Shown here in pieces: positions 61,401 to 64,000 of a stretch of DNA of 64,000 nucleotides (position 1 is the stretch's first letter; every line of letters begins with the position of its first letter). The stretch spans positions 372,001 to 436,000 of the forward strand of contig JBBELK010000325.1 of assembly GCA_037783545.1 (NCBI GenBank). The letters are read 5' to 3'. The position numbers and the translations under genes are program-made. The stretch comes from Henricia sp. BOLD:AAB3569. Its lineage: Eukaryota; Echinodermata; Asteroidea; Spinulosida; Echinasteridae. The notes below the pieces were generated by a model. It was not told the origin of the DNA and did not search any database. It saw nothing but the letters and a program-made list of their open reading frames with translations.

Positions 61401-63871
61401 CAAGTATCGGCAGATGACACGATGGGGTCAAGTCCCAATGGAACAGGTGGCTTATCCATGCTACCGTAGAATCCCATGCTACCGTAGGGTTGATACATCA
61501 TCCCACTGCTGCCACCAACACTGCAGGCATTATCAGGGCTGTTAGCCATAACCCAGTTACTCTGTACGGCAAGACGCTCCACCAATGATTGATCATCACC
61601 CAACTCCTCATCCTCGATGCCTGGTTCAATGGAGTAGTTGTTCGAGTCTGTTCTTGTCTTTCTCTTGGCATGCGCTGCGTCTTGGTTTTCCTCCGATTTG
61701 GTCTTTGATGGTTGTGATCCCGACATCTGGCCGTTAGGATCAGATGAGGACAAAGCAGAATCGTTTGTCTGTGCCTTGGTTTGGGATTTCAAACCTTCAG
61801 TCATCTCCTGCGAATCAGGAAGTCCATCTCCTTGCCGTCTTGAAGAAACCTCTTTAGATGCTTCAACCTCTTTAGATGCATCTACCTTTTCATCTGGGCT
61901 ACAATGATCCCCTTCCTTTCGACTTGTCGCTGCCCCTTCAGGTTTTGACACATTCACCTCTCCGTTAACAGTCTTAGAGGCTGTGTCACTGCCTTGGGCA
62001 CCATCTTGCTCCACCTTAGTGATGCCATCTTTGCTATGCTCAGTACCATCCTCCTCACAAGACTTTGTAAGACTCTCAACAGTCACGCTGTTTTGAGCCG
62101 CATCATTGTCAACAACATCACCTGTCCCATTCTCCTGCTCCATCTTTCCTATTCCACCCTCCATTGCTCCTTCCCCACCTCCCTGTTGTGTCTTGGTCGA
62201 GTCCTTGTCTTGGCCAATCACTCCTTGAGATGCCTTCGTCTCATCTTTAGTTTCTGCTGTCAGCTTCTCAGGAGTGACCTCCTTGCTCTTGCTAGTCTCG
62301 GTTGCAGCAGCTTCTGTAGAGTCTTTTTTTAGTTTTTTCTGCTGTAGCAACAAATAAGTAAAATTTTCACCAACATTTTGAGGCTGGATTCATACCGAGC
62401 CTTTTTGCACATAAATTTGATGCACGTCCCTTGAGAAAAGCAGTGTGAAAGGAATTTGGAGTGAAACAACGCATTGAAAATTACAGAATCACAAAATCAC
62501 TTTCCGCCCAAGCTCAGTGTGAATCTAGCTTCAGATGGCAATCTCATTTCTCAAACACTAAGCTGGACAATATTTAAGTAGCGCTCCAGGTCAACCATAT
62601 TCATCCTCTTGCAACAGTGCCCCTTTAACGCACTCCCTAACTCCTGCGTACAGTGGCCCTGTTGAAACAGGCCCCATTTCGCGGTGGGACTAGCGACAGA
62701 AATCTTGTCGCCTCTGCTGGACCAATCAGGACGCTTGGCAGTGCATTGCAGCATGATTGCAGGCATTCAAATGTAACGCGCGCAGATTGTAAACACTGTG
62801 CATGCATTTGATACATGTACTCGGTAATGCTGGATGTTGTCCGCGTCGGCGATTGGCTGCTATTTAAAGCATACTGGGGAATCCGTTCCATTACATTCGT
62901 CAGCATGCATCCCTGTTATTAATTTGAAAAACTGCGGAGTAAATTAAGATTGTCGTTTGAAAGTTTGGTAGGAATAAGAAACGGAATCCAATACAATTTC
63001 TGGAAAGTATATAAATCGTTTCTTTTTGGCATAACATGACCGAATTGATTAAATTACATAAAAATGACTCGGGCGTGAGTTGGCTCAAGACAACAGCCGG
63101 CTCACTCCACAGATTTGTGTGCGTTTCCCTCAGGGTATTGTTACGTCGCTTTGCAGAGTGGAAATTCCCTGATATCTCAGGATGACCATATTTAACAGTG
63201 CATTTTCTGTTTTGAAATGTGAATCAATATTTTAGTGGCTTTTCAAATTTCATCCACAGAAATACTAAAATGCATCATGTATGACTTCGTGCCATTTATT
63301 TACTGATCCGAGGTTTGATAGCGGTTAAAGCAAACAAAAATTGTTTGAGTGATTTAAAAATCAAAATCACAAAGATATATAAAAAGTACTTAACTTAGGT
63401 TGAGTTAGGGTGGTCTATTCTTGACACTGGTAACTAGTTCTCAGTGGATAGGTGGTGTGTGACAGGTGGTCATGTTCCCGTCATTCGGGCGCGAGAACAT
63501 TGTTTGCGTGTCAAGAACAGGCCGCCCGAACTCCACCTTAAATGCGAAAACAGAAATTTAGAAATCATCTTATTATCTCTTTCAAATGACAATTTGTTGA
63601 TATGAGAATAAATACTAAAATGAAAACGTCACCCTTGTGCATTGCCAAGGTTACTGGGTCTACATTAAAACCAGTGAACTGTTTCCCTGCACTTTGGCAA
63701 TGGACGTTTCAGATTATCAGTGAATGTTTAGACCCAGTTACCATGGAATAGTCAAACTAAGATTCTTGCCTGTTTGGCTTCCTTGGTCTTCTCTGGAGTT
63801 GTGTCCTTTGTTTTACTGATAGGAGGCACGTAGTCCTTCATGTACCGGATATCTCTACACATTACGGTGTC
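52432..63871 (-). CDS. Tudor-domain protein with C-terminal CCHC zinc knuckle, partial at 5' end
   Basis: Seen: eleven minus-strand coding exons at 63770-63871, 61401-62341, 61097-61164, 60754-60877, 59801-59915, 59181-59276, 57250-57354, 55887-56010, 54496-54598, 53273-53405 and 52432-52470. All junction phases agree, giving 649 residues ending in a TAG stop. Residues about 1-370 are low complexity, acidic and rich in Ser, Thr, Lys and Gln. Residues about 371-558 form an extended Tudor domain: LWCRARV, then VRVRYVDFGQAEVVEV. Residues 609-622 are a CCHC knuckle (C-x2-C-x4-H-x4-C) followed by a basic tail. Known: Tudor proteins of this type bind symmetrically dimethylated arginine on PIWI-type proteins and scaffold germ granules; CCHC knuckles bind RNA. 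Inferred: a cytoplasmic RNA-silencing or germ-granule role. The N-terminus, perhaps with more domains, lies past position 64000, so I give no TDRD number. Confidence 0.85.
53097..53222 (+). mobile_element. Rearranged fragment of the 7814-type repeat
   Basis: GCTAGTTTACCAACATTCTTC is the reverse of the family start, while CTTGCAAATGATAAATTGGG then CTTTTAAGG is its forward end. Opposite orientations show rearrangement. Confidence 0.5.
53273..53405 (-). CDS. Tudor-gene exon: CCHC zinc knuckle
   Basis: A 133 bp exon encoding NQSDGRSHDRGSGDR, then CFVCYNVGHLSYDC, then a Lys/Arg/Gly-rich stretch. The spacing is exactly C-x2-C-x4-H-x4-C. The acceptor is the TTTTTCAG at 53406; a second AG seven bases downstream would break the frame. 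Donor GTAAGC, phase 0 out. Confidence 0.9.
53635..53757 (-). mobile_element. tRNA-derived SINE
   Basis: Minus strand: TGGCTGAGTAGTCTGAG (A box), then GTGGGTTCGAAACCAC (B box), then TGTGTCCTTAAGCATTATGC. The boxes are spaced as in Ser/Leu-type tRNA heads. In a Tudor-gene intron. Confidence 0.7.
53808..53957 (+). mobile_element. MITE with CTGTCACAGATA ends
   Basis: Left CTGTCACAGATA, right TATCTGTGACAG, with inner ACACGTTTTCATACGCG words. Small and eroded. Confidence 0.5.
54210..54472 (+). mobile_element. hAT-like element with CAGGGCT ends
   Basis: Left CAGGGCTCGAACATAACAG, right GGGGAAGCCCTG. GACCAGTCAAGAT words recur inside. Confidence 0.55.
54496..54598 (-). CDS. Tudor-gene exon: polar linker
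   Basis: A 103 bp exon encoding DDKAKERNSPSEHGQNEGSG then AEDHKTHEGQDARY. It is polar and probably disordered, linking the Tudor domain to the zinc knuckle. Acceptor ACCACAG, donor GTGAGT, phases 1 in and 2 out. Confidence 0.78.
54642..55004 (+). mobile_element. MITE with ATATAGRGCTTGGGAAT ends
   Basis: Left ATATAGGGCTTGGGAATGTG then ATGTCA; right TGACGTCGATTCCCAAGCTC then TATAT. A 29-30 bp unit (GCACGCATATCCAAACTTGA then CGATGCT) is duplicated in tandem at 54840-54900. Confidence 0.65.
55027..55279 (+). mobile_element. hAT-like element with CAGGGCTCGCAAAA ends
   Basis: Left CAGGGCTCGCAAAAATGT, right ATTTTGCGAGCCCTG. The interior has TTGCCCTTCGG and CGGGCAAGTGAC words. CAGGG ends are typical of hAT elements. 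Confidence 0.65.
55525..55830 (+). mobile_element. MITE with ATAGACCTTTATCACGGTGCG ends, copy 1
   Basis: Left ATAGACCTTTATCACGGTGC and right GCACCGTGATAAAGGTCTAT, 20 bp exact inverted ends. Confidence 0.8.
55887..56010 (-). CDS. Tudor-gene exon: last strands of the extended Tudor domain
   Basis: A 124 bp exon encoding LATEPKCVCVSLTCVDDKQL then VYDISTAVLNINSETRSRHS. The V-x-L-x-x-V-D-x-x-x-V-Y-D-I pattern is typical of the final SN-like strands, where Tudor proteins list the properties of the ligand-side loop. Acceptor CTGCCAG, donor GTAGGC, phase 0 in, phase 1 out. Confidence 0.83.
56250..56392 (+). mobile_element. Eroded foldback with TTGGCTCTGAAC / GTTTAGAGCCAATTGC
   Basis: Arms around GGCAATTGGCTCTGAAC and GAGCCAATTGCCATGG. 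Related to 46278-46449 and 52155-52300. Confidence 0.5.
56844..57022 (+). repeat. 21 bp tandem repeat, about 8.5 copies
   Basis: Units of TACTCGTACTCGATCAGACC plus A. Because 21 is a multiple of three, one frame stays open and reads (LVLDQTI)n; there is no sign it is translated. In a Tudor-gene intron. Confidence 0.92.
57250..57354 (-). CDS. Tudor-gene exon: C-terminal SN-like part
   Basis: A 105 bp exon encoding ALELSLATKEHPRFSQQAKD then GFARYTQGRILTARV. This matches the stretch after the Tudor barrel in extended Tudor domains (A-x-x-C/L-S-L-A, then a helix ending in L-x-A-x-V). Acceptor CTTGCAG, donor GTAAGT, phase 0 at both ends. Confidence 0.85.
57779..59071 (+). mobile_element. hAT-like element with CAGGGGTYGAAATTA ends, nested
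   Basis: Left CAGGGGTTGAAATTAACC; right GCTAATTTCGACCCCTG. Subterminal GGACCAGTAGA and CTACTGGTCC, TTACTGGTCTCGGACCAC words. Inserted near the right end of the 57505 element. Confidence 0.7.
58066..58903 (+). mobile_element. T2-like TTAA element, innermost of the nest
   Basis: TTAA on both sides (58062 and 58904). Ends AGGTACACACCTTCCTACTG and AAAGAAGGTGTGTTCCT. The 838 bp interior has no recognisable protein. Confidence 0.8.
59181..59276 (-). CDS. Tudor-gene exon: core of Tudor barrel
   Basis: A 96 bp exon encoding VRVRYVDFGQAEVVEVHQIK then TLPATHQLFPYQ. V-x-Y-V-D-F-G-x-x-E-x-V is the core Tudor signature; the aromatic residues and Asp line the methylarginine pocket in known structures. 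Acceptor GTCCCAG, donor GTTGGT, phase 0 at both ends. Confidence 0.92.
59339..59471 (+). mobile_element. TTAA foldback MITE (AGGCACAGGCTCG family), intact-looking copy
   Basis: TTAA at 59335 and 59472. Arms AGGCACAGGCTCGTCAGC to ACGTAGCTCC and GGAGCTGCGTATTTCGTGG to GAGCCTGTGCCT. Lies 62 bp from the Tudor-core exon acceptor. Confidence 0.88.
59801..59915 (-). CDS. Tudor-gene exon: start of Tudor barrel
   Basis: A 115 bp exon encoding VPFEPLTLERLKDIKVVCAQ then SEAGLWCRARVEGFADDK. The G-L-W-x-R-A-x-V motif is the classic first Tudor strand pair. Acceptor ATTTCAG, donor GTAGGA, ending at phase 0. Confidence 0.88.
60239..60677 (+). mobile_element. Long foldback element, arms about 205 bp
   Basis: Left arm from GTCTTTCCACGGTAAAGGGG to CGCTCGTAACCGGGACG; right arm from CGTCCCGGTTACGAGAGTAT to CCCCCTTTACCATGGAAAGA. 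Loop of about 25 bp near 60446-60470. In the Tudor-gene intron between 59915 and 60754, ending about 75 bp from the exon at 60754. Confidence 0.88.
60754..60877 (-). CDS. Tudor-gene exon: N-terminal half of the extended Tudor domain
   Basis: A 124 bp exon encoding AVDSSFSIYVATPLSDNGRF then WASRLRG and LRRLMHDI. This fits the first strands and helix of the SN-like part of an extended Tudor domain. Acceptor TTAACAG, donor GTTAGA, phases 1 in and 2 out. Confidence 0.82.
61097..61164 (-). CDS. Tudor-gene exon: linker
   Basis: A 68 bp exon after a strong CCCCCAG acceptor followed by three CAG triplets. It encodes SSSAVETSKPSPGTFTGDGF then KI. The donor is GTAAGT. It completes a Cys codon left by the upstream exon and ends one base into an Ala codon. 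Confidence 0.78.
61401..62341 (-). CDS. Tudor-gene exon: long low-complexity linker
   Basis: A 941 bp exon, the largest open frame in the window (about 313 codons). It starts QKKLKKDSTEAAATETSK, is rich in Ser, Thr, Glu, Asp, Lys, Gly and Gln, and has no predicted fold. A short cluster of Tyr, Gly and Met (MMYQPYGSMGFYGSM) lies near its end. The acceptor is a tandem CAGCAG; the donor is GTAAGT, phase 2. Such disordered linkers are common between domains of germ-granule scaffolds. Confidence 0.85.
63405..63540 (+). repeat. Dispersed repeat, second copy of 21640-21760 family
   Basis: GGTGGTCTATTCTTGACACT then GGTAACTAGTTCTC; right part CGTGTCAAGAACAGGCCGCC gives an inverted match, so the intact element was probably a MITE. 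Confidence 0.55.
63612..63757 (+). mobile_element. Truncated foldback (GGTCTAAACATTCGCTGG family) beside a GC splice donor
   Basis: TGAAAACGTCACCC, CCAAGGTTACTGGGTCTAC and AGTGAATGTTTAGACCCAG blocks match 46278-46449 in reverse orientation. It ends 12 bp from the donor edge of the exon at 63770. Confidence 0.6.
63770..63871 (-). CDS. Tudor-gene exon, first one in the window
   Basis: A 102 bp exon after a CCATCAG acceptor, encoding DTVMCRDIRYMKDYVPPISK then a Lys/Thr/Glu-rich end. Phase 0 at both ends. The best donor is non-canonical, CAG followed by GCAAGA, a GC-AG intron; the nearest GT alternative is weaker. The exon has the same Lys/Thr/Glu-rich style as the next one. It is supported by splice sites and phase, not by a recognised domain. 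Confidence 0.6.
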
Positions 63872-63883
63872 CTGATGGCAAAG

Positions 63884-64000
63884 ATTCACAACAATATTTA
63901 TATATTTATCTCTCCCACCCTCTTAATAGTTCTTTTGAATTGCTCCCGTCTGGGCGACGACTAAGGGTACCACTTGCCCGTAAGAATGCCTATAAGAAAT
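63884..64000. other. Window edge upstream of the Tudor-gene exon
   Basis: An AG-ended segment on the minus strand (AFLRASGTLSRRPDGSNSKE) is open but matches nothing known. Too little sequence to call. Confidence 0.2.

Larger units (their letters stand above)
62342..63769. other. Tudor-gene intron, no nested gene
   Basis: Contains the repeat at 63405-63540 and the truncated foldback at 63612-63757. No other exon-like segment recognised. Confidence 0.5.

Overview
The window looks like a stretch of nuclear genome from a marine invertebrate deuterostome, most likely an echinoderm. Evidence: genes split into short exons with consensus GT-AG introns; introns packed with short inverted-repeat DNA transposons, several of the TTAA-flanked type known from echinoderms, hemichordates and frogs; frequent TACATGTA words; tRNA-derived SINEs. 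The species is inferred, not shown. No bacterial genes, rRNA, CRISPR array or intact autonomous transposon was seen.

Two protein-coding genes are well supported, both on the minus strand and both running off the window. (1) Positions 1 to 36718 hold the 5' two-thirds of an ADAMTS-like matrix protein gene closest to the ADAMTSL4/THSD4 (ADAMTSL6) group: a signal-peptide exon near 36.7 kb, exons for the TSP1 tail and Cys-rich region at 25.7, 25.5 and 23.3 kb, a 22.8 kb intron, then Cys-rich/spacer exons at 0.3 kb and at the window edge. Codon phases match at every junction tested. The exon with the main part of the first TSP1 repeat was not found. A second signal-peptide exon at 14.55 to 14.68 kb lies inside the big intron and is in phase with the next exon, so it may be an internal alternative start. 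(2) Positions 52432 to 63871 hold the last eleven coding exons of a Tudor-domain gene (649 residues here): a long low-complexity acidic/Ser/Thr/Lys region, one extended Tudor domain, a C-terminal CCHC zinc knuckle and a basic tail. This suggests a germ-granule or RNA-silencing scaffold. The two genes have no obvious functional link.

The 15.7 kb between the genes (36.7 to 52.4 kb) has no firmly supported gene. One weak plus-strand candidate exon lies at 43.1 to 43.4 kb.

Most of the rest is repeat: T2-like TTAA foldbacks, hAT-like elements (one with a perfect 8 bp target duplication), a PIF/Harbinger-type deletion derivative with traces of both its genes, a long foldback with arms of about 205 bp, a three-level nest of elements inside a Tudor-gene intron, a cluster of four related foldbacks at 48.4 to 49.6 kb, tRNA SINEs, a 1.05 kb minisatellite of a 17 bp unit, and a short interstitial telomere-type repeat next to a tandem array. 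All element boundaries were read by eye.
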